A DNA stretch of 40,444 bases from Geminicoccaceae bacterium. Lineage in GTDB: Bacteria > Pseudomonadota > Alphaproteobacteria > Geminicoccales > Geminicoccaceae. Below, piece by piece: positions 1-9,494 of the stretch. The notes below the pieces were generated by a model. That model saw only the letters and a program-made list of their open reading frames with translations, searched no databases and was not told the DNA's origin. The stretch is taken from positions 1 to 40,444 of the forward strand of contig JAGRGG010000015.1 of assembly GCA_020445645.1 (NCBI GenBank), given 5' to 3'. Every line of letters starts with the position of its first letter. Position 1 is the stretch's first letter. The position numbers and the translations under genes were made by a program.

Positions 1-6
1 CCGCGC

Positions 7-44
7 AGCGGACGCGAAGCGTAGCCTTTTCGAGCGCGTCCGCT
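7..44. repeat. Dispersed intergenic repeat, copy 1 (inverted pair)
   Basis: AGCGGACGCG at 7-16 is matched by its exact reverse complement at 35-44, giving a 10-bp stem; a third direct copy of the same decamer sits at 69-78, two bases before the ATG at 80. The first arm continues into the core GACGCGAAGCG (11-21) shared with five other intergenic sites in the window. The first bases of the window nearly equal the reverse complement of its last bases. Confidence 0.7.
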
Positions 45-79
45 TGACTCCGCCGCCTGGCCCTGCATAGCGGACGCGC

Positions 80-1219
80 ATGGACCCCGCCAAGCCGTCC
101 ACGAACGAAAGGCGTCCGCAGGTGAGCCCCGCCGTCAACCACGAAGGCCGGCCGCTCCGGCGCGGCTTCACGACCGGCGCCACGGCGACGGCCGCCGCCG
201 CCTCGGCCGCCTCGGCGCTGTTCGGGATGGGGTTCGTCGACCCCGTGACGATCCGCCTGCCGCGCGGGGGCGGGGCGACGTTCCGCCTCGCCGAATCGTC
301 GGAGGGGGTCGGCTGGGCGATGGCCGCGATCGTCAAGGACGCGGGCGACGACCCCGACGTGACCCACGGCGCCCTGGTCCGGGTCACGCTGCGGCCGGGG
401 GCGGCGGGTGCCGGCGTCACGTTCCGGGCGGGGGAGGGGGTCGGCACGGTGACGAAGCCGGGGCTGCAGCTGGCGCCCGGCGAGCCCGCGATCAACCCCG
501 TGCCGCGGGCGATGCTGGCCGAGGCGGTCGGCGCCGTCGCCGGGGCGGCGGGGGCGGCGCCGGACGTGGCCGTCGAGATCGCCATACCGGGCGGCGAGGC
601 GCTCGCGCTCAAGACCCTGAACGGGCGCCTCGGCATCGTGGGCGGGCTCTCGATCCTGGGCACGACCGGGATCGTCATCCCCTTCTCCTGCTCGTCCTGG
701 ATCCACTCGATCCACCGCGGCATCGACGTGGCGCGGGCGGAGGGGCTGGAGCACGTCGCCGCCTGCACGGGCTCGACCTCGGAGGCGGCGGTGCGGCGGC
801 TCTACGGCCTGCCGGACTCGGCGCTCATCGACATGGGCGACTTCGCCGGCGGCACGCTCAAATACCTGCGCCGCCATCCCGTCCCGCGCCTGACGCTGGC
901 CGGCGGCTTCGGCAAGCTGGTCAAGCTGGCGCAGGGGCACCTCGACCTGCACTCCGGCCGCTCGCAGGTCGACCTGGACGCGCTCGCGGCCACGCTCGAA
1001 GGCATGGGCGCGCCGGGGGACTTCGTCGCCCGCGTGCCGGAGGCGGCGACCGCGGCGGGGGTGCTGGCGGAGGCGGAGGCGCTCGGCCTGCCGCTCGCTG
1101 ACACCGTGGCCGAACGCGCGCGGGCGGTCGCGGCCGAGGCGGCGGGGCCGGGGGTCGCCGTCGAACTCGTGATCTTCGACCGGAAGGGGGAGGTCCTGGC
1201 CCGGGCACCCGGCCGGTGA
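80..1219 (+). CDS. cbiD: Cobalt-precorrin-5B C1-methyltransferase CbiD
   Basis: CbiD methylates C1 of the cobalt-containing corrin ring with S-adenosylmethionine in the cytoplasm, in the early-cobalt branch of B12 synthesis. The 379-residue protein has the family's N-terminal RRGFTTGATATAAA segment (about residues 27-40) and the conserved CSSWIHSIHRG and AACTGSTSE stretches near residues 207-240. Length fits the family. The ATG at 80 has no clear ribosome binding site and lies against a repeat copy. An in-frame GTG at 122, preceded by GAAAGG, would start the protein 14 residues later and place the RxGxTTG motif at the more usual distance from the N-terminus, so the true start is open. Its stop overlaps the GTG of cobK by 4 bp (GTGA), implying translational coupling. 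Confidence 0.95.
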   Translation: MDPAKPSTNERRPQVSPAVNHEGRPLRRGFTTGATATAAAASAASALFGMGFVDPVTIRLPRGGGATFRLAESSEGVGWAMAAIVKDAGDDPDVTHGALVRVTLRPGAAGAGVTFRAGEGVGTVTKPGLQLAPGEPAINPVPRAMLAEAVGAVAGAAGAAPDVAVEIAIPGGEALALKTLNGRLGIVGGLSILGTTGIVIPFSCSSWIHSIHRGIDVARAEGLEHVAACTGSTSEAAVRRLYGLPDSALIDMGDFAGGTLKYLRRHPVPRLTLAGGFGKLVKLAQGHLDLHSGRSQVDLDALAATLEGMGAPGDFVARVPEAATAAGVLAEAEALGLPLADTVAERARAVAAEAAGPGVAVELVIFDRKGEVLARAPGR

Positions 1220-1980
1220 CGCGCCACGTCCTCATCCTGGGCGGCACGGAGGAGGCTTACGCGCTCGCCGAGGCGCTGGCCGGGCGGGGGGGCCTTCGCG
1301 TCGTCACCTCGCTCGCCGGGCGCACGGCGTCCCCCCGGCGCCCAGCGGGGGACTTTCGCGTCGGCGGGTTCGGCGGGCCGGGGGGGATGGCGGCGTGGCT
1401 GCGGGCGGAAGACGTGGCGGCCCTCGTCGACGCGACCCACCCCTTCGCCGAGGCGATCAGCGCGGAAGCCCGGGCGGCGGCGGGTCTCGCGGGGGTGCCG
1501 CTCCTGCGCCTGGAGCGCCCCGCCTGGGAGGCGGGGCCGGGCGACGACTGGCGCGAGGCCGCCGACCCGGGCGAGGCGCTGGCCCTGCTGGACGGCCTCG
1601 GCGCAAGGCGGGTGCTGGCGGTGATCGGCCGGCGCGAGGTCGGGGCCTTGGCGGGGGCGCCCGGCATCGCCTTTCTCCTCCGCAGCGTCGAGCCGCCGGA
1701 GGCGCTGCCGCCGAACGTGCGCTGGGTCCAGGGGCGGGGGCCGTTCGCCGTCGCGGGCGAGGCGGCGCTGCTGCAAGCGGAACGGATCAACGCCCTTTTC
1801 TGCCGCGCCAGCGGCGGCGCGGGCGGGCGGGCGAAGCTCGACGCGGCGCGGGATCTAGGTCTCCCCGTCGTCATGCTGCGCCGTCCGGCGGCCGGCATGG
1901 CTCCAAGCGTCGGCACGGTCGACGCGGCGCTCGCGTGGCTCGCCCGAGCCGGGTCGTCCGGGACTATGCCCCGCCGCTGA
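1216..1980 (+). CDS. cobK: Precorrin-6A reductase CobK/CbiJ
   Basis: CobK reduces the precorrin-6 macrocycle with NADPH, the step after ring contraction and C1 methylation, so it belongs functionally with the preceding cbiD. The 254-residue protein begins with the nucleotide-binding LILGGTEEAYALAEAL segment (residues 6-21). It carries the conserved DATHPFAEAIS motif near residue 73 and, near the C-terminus, a GGRAKLDAARDLGLPVVMLRRP-type region typical of the family. It starts with GTG inside the cbiD stop (GTGA overlap, 1216-1219). Length is normal for the family. A 68-residue membrane protein follows 62 bp downstream on the same strand. Confidence 0.95.
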   Translation: MTRHVLILGGTEEAYALAEALAGRGGLRVVTSLAGRTASPRRPAGDFRVGGFGGPGGMAAWLRAEDVAALVDATHPFAEAISAEARAAAGLAGVPLLRLERPAWEAGPGDDWREAADPGEALALLDGLGARRVLAVIGRREVGALAGAPGIAFLLRSVEPPEALPPNVRWVQGRGPFAVAGEAALLQAERINALFCRASGGAGGRAKLDAARDLGLPVVMLRRPAAGMAPSVGTVDAALAWLARAGSSGTMPRR

Positions 1981-2042
1981 TTCCCCCGTCCGGCCGGTTG
2001 GATCGTGCTTCCCTCCGCGCGGGCGAAGGGAGGAAGGGCCGC

Positions 2043-2249
2043 ATGGGGATGGAGCGTCTGGAGTACCTGAAGCTGCGCGCCGACCTGCTCCGGGTCGAGG
2101 AGCGGATCGGCCCGCCGAGCCGGGCGCGGCGCGTCCGGATCGTCCTCTACGAAGTGCAGCTGTTCCTGGAGGCGCTGGCCGCCCTCATCTGGTACAGCCT
2201 CGTCCTGTTGTTCCTCGTCGCCGGCGTCGCCTCGGTGCTGTTCTTCTAG
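2043..2249 (+). CDS. Small single-pass membrane protein, unknown function
   Basis: A 68-residue protein starts at the ATG at 2043, with a good ribosome binding site (GGAGGAAGG) about seven bases upstream. The N-terminal 30 residues are charged ([15 protein letters not shown]) and could form a short amphipathic helix. Residues about 38-68 form one long hydrophobic stretch ending in VASVLFF, so a single membrane anchor is likely. It may be co-transcribed with cbiD-cobK. Its TAG stop overlaps the TAG of convergent cobM in a shared CTAG (2246-2249). I do not recognise the family. The strong ribosome binding site and clean domain layout argue that it is real rather than a chance frame. Confidence 0.6.
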   Translation: MGMERLEYLKLRADLLRVEERIGPPSRARRVRIVLYEVQLFLEALAALIWYSLVLLFLVAGVASVLFF

Positions 2250-3007
2250 GCCCGGCGTGGTCTGAGCACGTGGTGGTGCCCTTCCGCGTAGAGCCGGCTG
2301 TCGCTGAACCCGGCGTCGCCGAGTGCCCGGCCCACCATGATGAGGGCGGTGCGGGTGAACCCCGCCGCCTTCACCTTGGCGCGGATGTCGGCGAGGGTGC
2401 CGTGCAGGAACGCCTCGTCGGGCCAGGACACCCGGTAGGCGACGACGACGGGGCAGTCGGCGCCCAGGATCGGGGTCAGCTCGCGCTGCACCTTGGCGAG
2501 GTTGTTGACCGAGAGGTGGATCGCCAGCGTCGCACCCGTGCGGGCGAAGGCTTCGAGCGTTTCCCCTCGTGGCATCGACGAGGCGCGGACGGCCGTGCGG
2601 GTGAGGACGACGCTCTGCGCCACGTCGGGGAGGGTGAGTTCCCGGCCCAGCGAAGCGGCGGCGGCGGCGAAGGCGGGGACGCCCGGCGTCACGTCGTAGG
2701 GGATGCCCACGTCATGCAGGCGGCGGATCTGCTCGGCGATCGCGCCGTAGAGCGACGGGTCGCCCGAGTGGACGCGGGCCACGTCCCGGCCCTCTTCGTG
2801 CGCCGCCTCGATGAGCTCCATGATCTCGTCGAGGGTGAGGGGGGCGGTGTCGACCACCCGCGCCCCTTCGGGCGCCTCGGCGACGACGGCCTCCGGCACG
2901 AGCGAGCCGGCGTAGAGGCACAACTGACAACGCTGGATCAGCTTCAGCCCGCGCACGGTGATGAGGTCGGGGGCGCCGGGGCCGGCGCCGATGAAGTGGA
3001 CCGTCAT
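2246..3007 (-). CDS. cobM: Precorrin-4 C11-methyltransferase CobM/CbiF
   Basis: CobM transfers a methyl group from S-adenosylmethionine to C11 of the corrin precursor. The 253-residue protein shows the tetrapyrrole methylase fold: the N-terminal GAGPGAPDL loop (7-15), the SGDPSLYGA motif (81-89), a [13 protein letters not shown] segment near 125, and the CobM-type [17 protein letters not shown] stretch near 150. It is the last gene of the leftward cbiX-cobM operon. The ATG overlaps the stop of the upstream cbiG-cobJ gene by 4 bp (ATGA, 3004-3007). It converges on the small membrane protein and shares a CTAG stop palindrome with it. Confidence 0.96.
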   Translation of the reverse strand: MTVHFIGAGPGAPDLITVRGLKLIQRCQLCLYAGSLVPEAVVAEAPEGARVVDTAPLTLDEIMELIEAAHEEGRDVARVHSGDPSLYGAIAEQIRRLHDVGIPYDVTPGVPAFAAAAASLGRELTLPDVAQSVVLTRTAVRASSMPRGETLEAFARTGATLAIHLSVNNLAKVQRELTPILGADCPVVVAYRVSWPDEAFLHGTLADIRAKVKAAGFTRTALIMVGRALGDAGFSDSRLYAEGHHHVLRPRRA

Positions 3008-4806
3008 GGGGCCTCGCCGACGGGGTAGCCTCTGGGCGTGAAGACGCGGGTGCCCCCGTCCCGCGCCGCGAAGCGCCGGGTCGCGGAACTGCCGACGAGG
3101 ACGAGGGTGAGCATGTCGACCATCTCGACGCTCAACGCTTCGAGCGTCACCACCTCGACCCGCTCGTCCGCGCGGCCGAGGTCGCGGGCGACGACGACGG
3201 GGGTGTCGCTTGGCCGGTGCTTCAGGAGGATCCGCCTTGCCAGCGGCAGGGCCTCCCGGCGGCGCAGGGAGACGGGGTTGTAGAGGGCGACGACGAAGTC
3301 GCCCGCCGCCGCCGCTTCGAGCCGGCGCTCGATGACGGGCAGCGGCGTGAGGAGGTCCGAGAGCGAGACGCAGCAGAAGTCGTGGCCGACGGGGGCGCCG
3401 ACGCGGGCCGCCGCCGTCTGGAAGGCGGAGACGCCGGGGACGACCCGCACCTCGACCCGCTTTTCCGCCGGGTCGCCGGTCGCCTCGACCAGCTCCTCCA
3501 CCAGCGTCGCCATGGCGAAAATGCCGGGGTCGCCGGAGCAGACGAGGGCGACGTTCAGCCCGCCCGCCGCCCGCTTCAGCGCGTGGCGGCAGCGGTCGGC
3601 CTCCCCGCCGAGCGGAAAGCGCGCTTCCGGCCTGCCGCGCAGGAGGTCGGCCGCGAGGTCGAGGTAGAGCCCGTAGCCGACCGCCTCGTCGCAGTCGAGG
3701 AGCGCCGCCTCCGCCTCGCGGGTGCGCCAGGGCGCGCCGCCGGGGCCGATGCCGACGACGGAAAGGCGCCCCCGCGCCCGGCCGACGCGCGCGGGCTCGA
3801 TCGTGGAGGCGGCGAGCGCCAGCGCCACGGTGGCGCCGCGCGACTTGCGCTTGGGGAGGAGGAGGCGCCCACCGGGGCCGGCGGCGGCAAGCGCGGCAGC
3901 TTCCGCGACGCCCGCGACGCCGACCTCGGCGCGCACGGCCTCGGAGGGGGTGACGAGGCGGGGCTCCTCGGCCCGCAGCGTCGCGGCGTCGAGGAAGCGG
4001 GCGGGGACGCCGTACCGTTCGGCCAGCCCGTGGATCGCCGGCTCCGCCGCCTTCAGGTCAAGGGAGGCGACGACGGCGACGGCGCCGGGTGCCACGCCCG
4101 CCTCCTCCAGCGCCCTGTCCGCAAGGTCGGCGAGTTCGTCCGGTGGGCAGAAGCGCTCGCTGCCGGCGCCGATGGCGACGACCGGCGGGTGGCAGACGAG
4201 GCGGTCGGGTTCGGATGCACGCGCCTCGTGGGTGATCTCGACGGCGAGATCCGCGCCGTCGTGGAGGGGCAGGCTGCCGGCCCGCAGCCAGCCGCCGTGG
4301 CCGCCGGGATCGACGAGGCGGACGGCGTTGCCGGCGAGCAGCCGCGCCATGAACCCCTTCGCCGCCTCGGGACGGGCCAGGCGCCAGCCCGGGGGCGGGG
4401 CGTCGAGGGCGAGGCCGAAGCGGGCGTCGCCCGCCGTGGTGATCGCAGCAATGGCGCCGAGTTCCCCGGCGAGGCGGCGGGCGAGGTCGTTGGCGCCCCG
4501 GTGCCCGCCCAGCAGCGGCACGACCGAGCGGCCCGCCTCGTCGACGGCGAGCACGGGGGGCTCGGCGCGCTTGTCGGCGAGGGCGGGGGCCAGGAGGCGG
4601 ATGAGGATCCCGGCGGCGCAGACGCCGACGATGGCCCGGCCTTCCAGGAAGGCGGCGCGGAGGCGGGGGCCGAGGTCGCCGGCAAAGGCGAGGTCGCCGC
4701 CCGTCGTTTCGGGGGCGAGGATCAGGGCGCGTGGGATCATCCCTTGCAGGCGCCGCGCGAGCGGCAGCGCCGAGGCGCCGGGGGCGAGGATCACCGTACC
4801 CGTCAC
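3004..4806 (-). CDS. cbiG/cobJ: Fused CbiG (cobalt-precorrin-5A hydrolase) and CobJ/CbiH (precorrin-3B C17-methyltransferase)
   Basis: This is a 600-residue fusion of two consecutive early-pathway enzymes. Residues 1 to about 335 are CbiG, which opens the delta-lactone and releases acetaldehyde; [10 protein letters not shown] (61-70) and [10 protein letters not shown] (100-109) are CbiG hallmarks, and a CbiG C-terminal domain follows from about 208. Residues 347-600 are CobJ, the ring-contracting C17 methyltransferase, with [10 protein letters not shown] (351-360), [11 protein letters not shown] (423-433) and [16 protein letters not shown] (455-470). The GTG start at 4806 overlaps the cobI stop (GTGA), and the gene's own stop overlaps the cobM start. 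The open frame continues further upstream, but that part is low-complexity shadow of cobI. CbiG-CbiH fusions are known in other lineages. Confidence 0.95.
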   Translation of the reverse strand: MTGTVILAPGASALPLARRLQGMIPRALILAPETTGGDLAFAGDLGPRLRAAFLEGRAIVGVCAAGILIRLLAPALADKRAEPPVLAVDEAGRSVVPLLGGHRGANDLARRLAGELGAIAAITTAGDARFGLALDAPPPGWRLARPEAAKGFMARLLAGNAVRLVDPGGHGGWLRAGSLPLHDGADLAVEITHEARASEPDRLVCHPPVVAIGAGSERFCPPDELADLADRALEEAGVAPGAVAVVASLDLKAAEPAIHGLAERYGVPARFLDAATLRAEEPRLVTPSEAVRAEVGVAGVAEAAALAAAGPGGRLLLPKRKSRGATVALALAASTIEPARVGRARGRLSVVGIGPGGAPWRTREAEAALLDCDEAVGYGLYLDLAADLLRGRPEARFPLGGEADRCRHALKRAAGGLNVALVCSGDPGIFAMATLVEELVEATGDPAEKRVEVRVVPGVSAFQTAAARVGAPVGHDFCCVSLSDLLTPLPVIERRLEAAAAGDFVVALYNPVSLRRREALPLARRILLKHRPSDTPVVVARDLGRADERVEVVTLEALSVEMVDMLTLVLVGSSATRRFAARDGGTRVFTPRGYPVGEAP

Positions 4807-5501
4807 GCCGGGCGCTCGCCCACGAGGACGAGGGAGAAGTAGGGGGCTTCGGGGTCGGTCCAGTCCCTGAACGGCACGATCGTCTCTTCCGGCCAGCCGA
4901 CCCAGGCGACGAGGAGGGCGTCGTCGAGCCGGCCGAGGTCCTTGAGGAGCGCCTGGAGGCGACGGACCCGCCCCCCCACCTTCAGGATCGCCCCGGCGTC
5001 GGCGGCGGCAAGCGCGGCGCGCAGGCGGGGTTCCTCCATCATCGCGGGCAGGATGGCGAAGCCGTCCTTGCGCCTCGCCAGGACGCGGGCGGTGCGGGCG
5101 GCGGCGGCGGCGGCCGAGGTGATGCCGGGGACGATCTCGACGCCGTAGCGGCCCCGCAGGCGGTCGAGGACGTAGACGAAGGTGCCGTAGAGGAGGGGGT
5201 CGCCGAGGCAGAGGAGCGCCACGTCGTCGCCCGCGTCGAGGCACCCGGCGATCGTTGCCGCCGCCCCGTCGTAGAAGGCGGCGAGCGCGCCGGCGTCGTC
5301 GCGCATCGGCGCCTCGAACGGCATTTCCTCGTGGTCCGGCGTCAGGTGCGCCCGGACGACGGCGCGGGCGAGGCTCGGCTGGCCCTCGGCCGCGAGGTAG
5401 GCGACGCGGCGCGTGCCCTCGATCGCGGCCACGGCGCGCAGCGTGAGGAGCAGGGGGTCGCCCGGCCCGACGCCGACGCCGATGAGCCTGCCCGCCGTCA
5501 C
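4803..5501 (-). CDS. cobI: Precorrin-2 C20-methyltransferase CobI/CbiL
   Basis: CobI makes precorrin-3A, or its cobalt form, by methylating C20 with S-adenosylmethionine. The 232-residue protein has the tetrapyrrole methylase GVGVGPGDP loop (8-16), LCLGDPLLYGTFVY (97-110), and VEIVPGITSAAAAAA followed by the CobI-type ILPAMMEE segment. The GTG start at 5501 lies in a GTGA overlap with the cobL stop, matching the coupling of the whole operon. The longer open frame extending towards 5954 has the arginine/proline-rich composition of a shadow of cobL and is not part of the gene. Confidence 0.95.
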   Translation of the reverse strand: MTAGRLIGVGVGPGDPLLLTLRAVAAIEGTRRVAYLAAEGQPSLARAVVRAHLTPDHEEMPFEAPMRDDAGALAAFYDGAAATIAGCLDAGDDVALLCLGDPLLYGTFVYVLDRLRGRYGVEIVPGITSAAAAAARTARVLARRKDGFAILPAMMEEPRLRAALAAADAGAILKVGGRVRRLQALLKDLGRLDDALLVAWVGWPEETIVPFRDWTDPEAPYFSLVLVGERPA

Positions 5502-6721
5502 GCCCCCTCCGGGCGCAGGTGGCGCCATTGCGTGACGGGGCGCATCGGGACGAAGCCGTGACCGTCCCCGAGCGGGGCGGCGCGGCCCGCCTCGATCCGG
5601 GTGAGGTCGCCGCCGAAGCGGGCGTGAAGCGCGAGGAGCCGGGCCTCGCCCGCGAGCGTGACGGCGTTGGCGACGAGGCGCCCGCCGGGGCGGAGGCGGT
5701 CGATCAGGCCCTCGATCAGCGAGGGACGCGCGACGCCGCCGCCGACGAAGACGGCCCCCGCCCGCCCCTCGGGCAGGGCCTCTGGCGCCTCGCCCTCGAC
5801 GACGCGAAGGCTGTCTTCCAGCCCGAAGCGTTCGGCATTCGCCCGGACGTTGGCGCAGCGGTCTCCCCGGCGCTCGACGGCGACGGCGCGGAGCGTGGGG
5901 TCGATGCGCAGCCACTCGACCGCGACCGACCCGCTGCCGGCGCCGACGTCCCACAGGGTTTCGCCCGGAAAGGCGCCGAGCGCCGCGACGGTGAGGGCGC
6001 GGACCTCGCGCTTCGTGATCTGGCCGTCGTGGGCGAAGAGGCCGTCGTCGAGGCCGGGGGCGAGGCCGACCGCCCGGCCGGGCGCCGCGCGCAGGTGGAG
6101 CGCCACCAGATTGAGCGCGCCCGTCCCGCCTTCGGGGGGCAGGGCGCAGGTGCCGTGGCGCAGGCGCTCCTCGGGGCCGCCCAGTTGCTCCAGCACCCAG
6201 AACTCGGAGGCGCCGTAGCCCGACTCGCGGACGAGTGCGGCAATCTCCGCCGGACCCTCGGATCCCCCGGTGAGGACGAGGAGGCGGCGGCCGGGGGCGA
6301 GATGGCGGCGGAGGTTGCCGACGGGGCGCCCGTGCGCCGTGAGCGTCAGGGCCTCCTCGACCGCCCAGCCGAGCCGCGCGGCGGCCAGTTGGAAGGCGCT
6401 CGGCGACGGGTGGACGCGGACCGCCTCGGCGCCGAAGCGGCGGCGCAGGAGGCGGGCGACGCCGAACCAGGAGGGGTCGCCCGTGGCGAGGACGGCGACG
6501 CGCCGCCCGCGCAGCGCCGCGATGTCGCCCAGCGTGTCGTCCAGCGGCGAGCGCCAGGGGACGCGGCGCCCCGCCGGCCCTTCGAGGAACGCGAGGTGCC
6601 GGGCGCCGCCGACGACGGCCTCGGCGCCTTCGACCAGGGCGCGAAGGGCGGGCGGCAGGCCCTCCAGCCCGTCGCAGCCGACGCCGACGACCTCGATCCA
6701 GGGCTCGGGGAACGGGCTCAC
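5498..6721 (-). CDS. cobL: Precorrin-6Y C5,15-methyltransferase (decarboxylating) CobL, fused CbiE-CbiT
   Basis: CobL methylates C5 and C15 and decarboxylates the C12 acetate side chain. The 407-residue protein combines an N-terminal CbiE-type tetrapyrrole methylase domain (about 8-210; GVGCDGLEGL at 13-22, LATGDPSWFGVARLL at 78-92, PSPSAFQLAAARLGW at 105-119) with a C-terminal CbiT-type Rossmann methyltransferase domain. The latter has the junction motif HDGQITKREVRAL at 231-243 and the SAM site LWDVGAGSGSVAVEWLR at 256-272. The GTG start at 6721 overlaps the cobH stop in GTGA (6718-6721). The upstream extension of the frame is out-of-frame shadow of cobH. Confidence 0.96.
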   Translation of the reverse strand: MSPFPEPWIEVVGVGCDGLEGLPPALRALVEGAEAVVGGARHLAFLEGPAGRRVPWRSPLDDTLGDIAALRGRRVAVLATGDPSWFGVARLLRRRFGAEAVRVHPSPSAFQLAAARLGWAVEEALTLTAHGRPVGNLRRHLAPGRRLLVLTGGSEGPAEIAALVRESGYGASEFWVLEQLGGPEERLRHGTCALPPEGGTGALNLVALHLRAAPGRAVGLAPGLDDGLFAHDGQITKREVRALTVAALGAFPGETLWDVGAGSGSVAVEWLRIDPTLRAVAVERRGDRCANVRANAERFGLEDSLRVVEGEAPEALPEGRAGAVFVGGGVARPSLIEGLIDRLRPGGRLVANAVTLAGEARLLALHARFGGDLTRIEAGRAAPLGDGHGFVPMRPVTQWRHLRPEGA

Positions 6722-7353
6722 GCGGCCCCGCTTGCGAAGAGGGCGTTGAGTGCCGCCGCCGCGACGGCGCTGCCGCCGGGCCGGCCCCGCAGGACGAGGG
6801 CCGGCGGCGCGCCCCCGTCGGCGAGGAGGGCGTCCTTGCTCTCGGCGGCGCCGACGAAGCCCACGGGAAACCCGAACACCGCCGCCGGGCGCTCCGGCCA
6901 GTCGCCGAGACGTTCGAGCAGATGGAAGAGCGCCGTCGGCGCGTTGCCGATCAGGACCACGGCGCCGTCCAGGCGGGGGCGCCACAGCTCGACGGCGGCG
7001 GCGCTGCGGGTCGTGCCGAGGCCGCTCGCCAAGTCCGGCACGCGGGGGTCGTCCAGCGTGCAGAGGACGGGGTTCGCCGCCGGCAGCAGGCGCCGGATCA
7101 CCCCGGCCGCGACCATCTGGACGTCGCACAGGACCGGCGCGCCCGCGAGCAGCGCCGCCCGTGCCGCCGCGACGGGCTCCCCCCGCCACGCGAGGCCCCG
7201 GGCGATCTCGGGCATCCCCGAGGCGTGGACGACGCGGAGGGCGACGGGGCGCAGCTCCGCCGGCAGCCCGCCCAGGTCGCACAGCGCGCCGATGCGGGCG
7301 AAGGACTCGGCGTAGATCGCGTCCGGGTCGCGCAGGTAGTCGAGGGCCGGCAC
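6718..7353 (-). CDS. cobH: Precorrin-8X methylmutase CobH/CbiC
   Basis: CobH moves the methyl group from C11 to C12, giving hydrogenobyrinate or its cobalt form. I place the start at the GTG at 7353, 10 bp after the cbiX stop. This gives 211 residues, the usual family length, with N-terminus MPALDYLRDPDAIYAESFARI, and puts the histidine of RVVHASGMPE at position 43. That is the position of the catalytic His reported for the Pseudomonas denitrificans enzyme. Further family segments are PVLCDVQMVAAGV near 95 and FGFPVGFVGAAESK near 155. The frame stays open upstream through ATGs at 7401, 7410 and a run of Met-Gly codons to 7476, but that stretch is the CCCATG repeat of cbiX read in another frame. 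No convincing ribosome binding site precedes any candidate. Confidence 0.93.
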   Translation of the reverse strand: MPALDYLRDPDAIYAESFARIGALCDLGGLPAELRPVALRVVHASGMPEIARGLAWRGEPVAAARAALLAGAPVLCDVQMVAAGVIRRLLPAANPVLCTLDDPRVPDLASGLGTTRSAAAVELWRPRLDGAVVLIGNAPTALFHLLERLGDWPERPAAVFGFPVGFVGAAESKDALLADGGAPPALVLRGRPGGSAVAAAALNALFASGAA

Positions 7354-7363
7354 GGGCGGGGGT

Positions 7364-8404
<1,041 letters not shown>

Positions 8405-8516
8405 CGCATCCTCCCAAGCTTGGCGACGCCTGCCTATCATCCGCCCCACCCCCGGACAAGCGCGCCCTTGCGCCCGCCGCTTGCCCGAAAGCGCCGTCCC
8501 TGGTACCCGCCTCCAC

Positions 8517-9494
8517 ATGCTCCTCGCCGACCCCGTGACCGCGCCCGTCACGCTCCTCCTGGCGCTCGTCCTCGACGCGCTGGTCGGCGACCCCCCCTGG
8601 CTCTGGGCCAGGGTGCCGCACCCGGTCGTCCTTCTGGGAAGGTCCATCAAGGCGCTGGAAGTCCGGCTGCACCGCCCCGGCCTCCCGCCCGAAGCCCTCC
8701 GCCGCCGGGGCGCCCTCCTCGCCCTCCTCGTCGTCGGCGCCGCGTTCGGGACCGGGCTCCTCCTCCATTTGCTCCTCGCGGAACTGCCCTTCGGCTGGAT
8801 CGGCGAGGCGGCGCTCATGGCCGTCCTCCTGGCGCAGGGCAGCCTCGTCGCCCACGTGAAGGCCGTGGCGGCGGGCCTGGAACGCGGCCTCGCCGAGGGC
8901 CGAAGCCGCGTCGCCATGATCGTCGGCCGCGACCCGGACTCCCTCGACGCCCCCGCCGTCGCCCGCGCCGCCGTCGAGAGCCTCGCCGAGAACCTCTCCG
9001 ACGGCGTCGTCGCCCCCGCCTTCTGGGCGCTCCTCTTAGGATTGCCCGGCATCCTCGCCTACAAGGCCGCGAATACGCTGGACAGCATGGTCGGCTACAG
9101 GAACGACCGCTACCTGGATTTCGGCCGGGCGAGCGCCCGCCTCGACGACGCCCTCAACTGGCCCCCCGCCCGCCTCACCGCCCTCCTCGCCGTCGTCGCG
9201 GCAATCGGCCCCGGCACGAGCGCGAGGGATGCCCTCCGCACCCTCCGCCGCGACGCCCGCAGGCACCGCTCCCCCAACGCCGGCTGGCCCGAGGCGGCGT
9301 TCGCCGGGGCGCTCGGCTTCCGCCTGTCGGGGCCGCGCGGCTACGGTGGGGTGGTGCGGGACGAGCCGTGGGTGGGGAAGGGGACGGACGATCCGGGGGC
9401 GGCGGGGATACGGCGGGCGGCGGGGCTCGCTTGGCGGGTGTGGGGGGTGATGGCGGCGGGGCTGCTCGCCGCCGCCGCCCTTCGCCTCAGCTGA
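8517..9494 (+). CDS. cobD: Adenosylcobinamide-phosphate synthase CobD/CbiB
   Basis: This inner-membrane enzyme attaches aminopropanol (or its phosphate) to adenosylcobyric acid, making adenosylcobinamide (phosphate). From the ATG at 8517 the protein has 325 residues, with several membrane segments and the family motifs LVLDALVGDPP near the N-terminus, SLAENLSDGVVAPAFW in the middle, and YKAANTLDSMVGYRNDRY shortly after. A TTG at 8481 would add 12 residues, but the ATG sits just before the first hydrophobic segment and suits the family better. The gene overlaps the convergent RTX-like gene by 8 bp at its 3' end (9487-9494). The partner aminopropanol or threonine-phosphate enzymes are not in the window. 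Confidence 0.94.
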   Translation: MLLADPVTAPVTLLLALVLDALVGDPPWLWARVPHPVVLLGRSIKALEVRLHRPGLPPEALRRRGALLALLVVGAAFGTGLLLHLLLAELPFGWIGEAALMAVLLAQGSLVAHVKAVAAGLERGLAEGRSRVAMIVGRDPDSLDAPAVARAAVESLAENLSDGVVAPAFWALLLGLPGILAYKAANTLDSMVGYRNDRYLDFGRASARLDDALNWPPARLTALLAVVAAIGPGTSARDALRTLRRDARRHRSPNAGWPEAAFAGALGFRLSGPRGYGGVVRDEPWVGKGTDDPGAAGIRRAAGLAWRVWGVMAAGLLAAAALRLS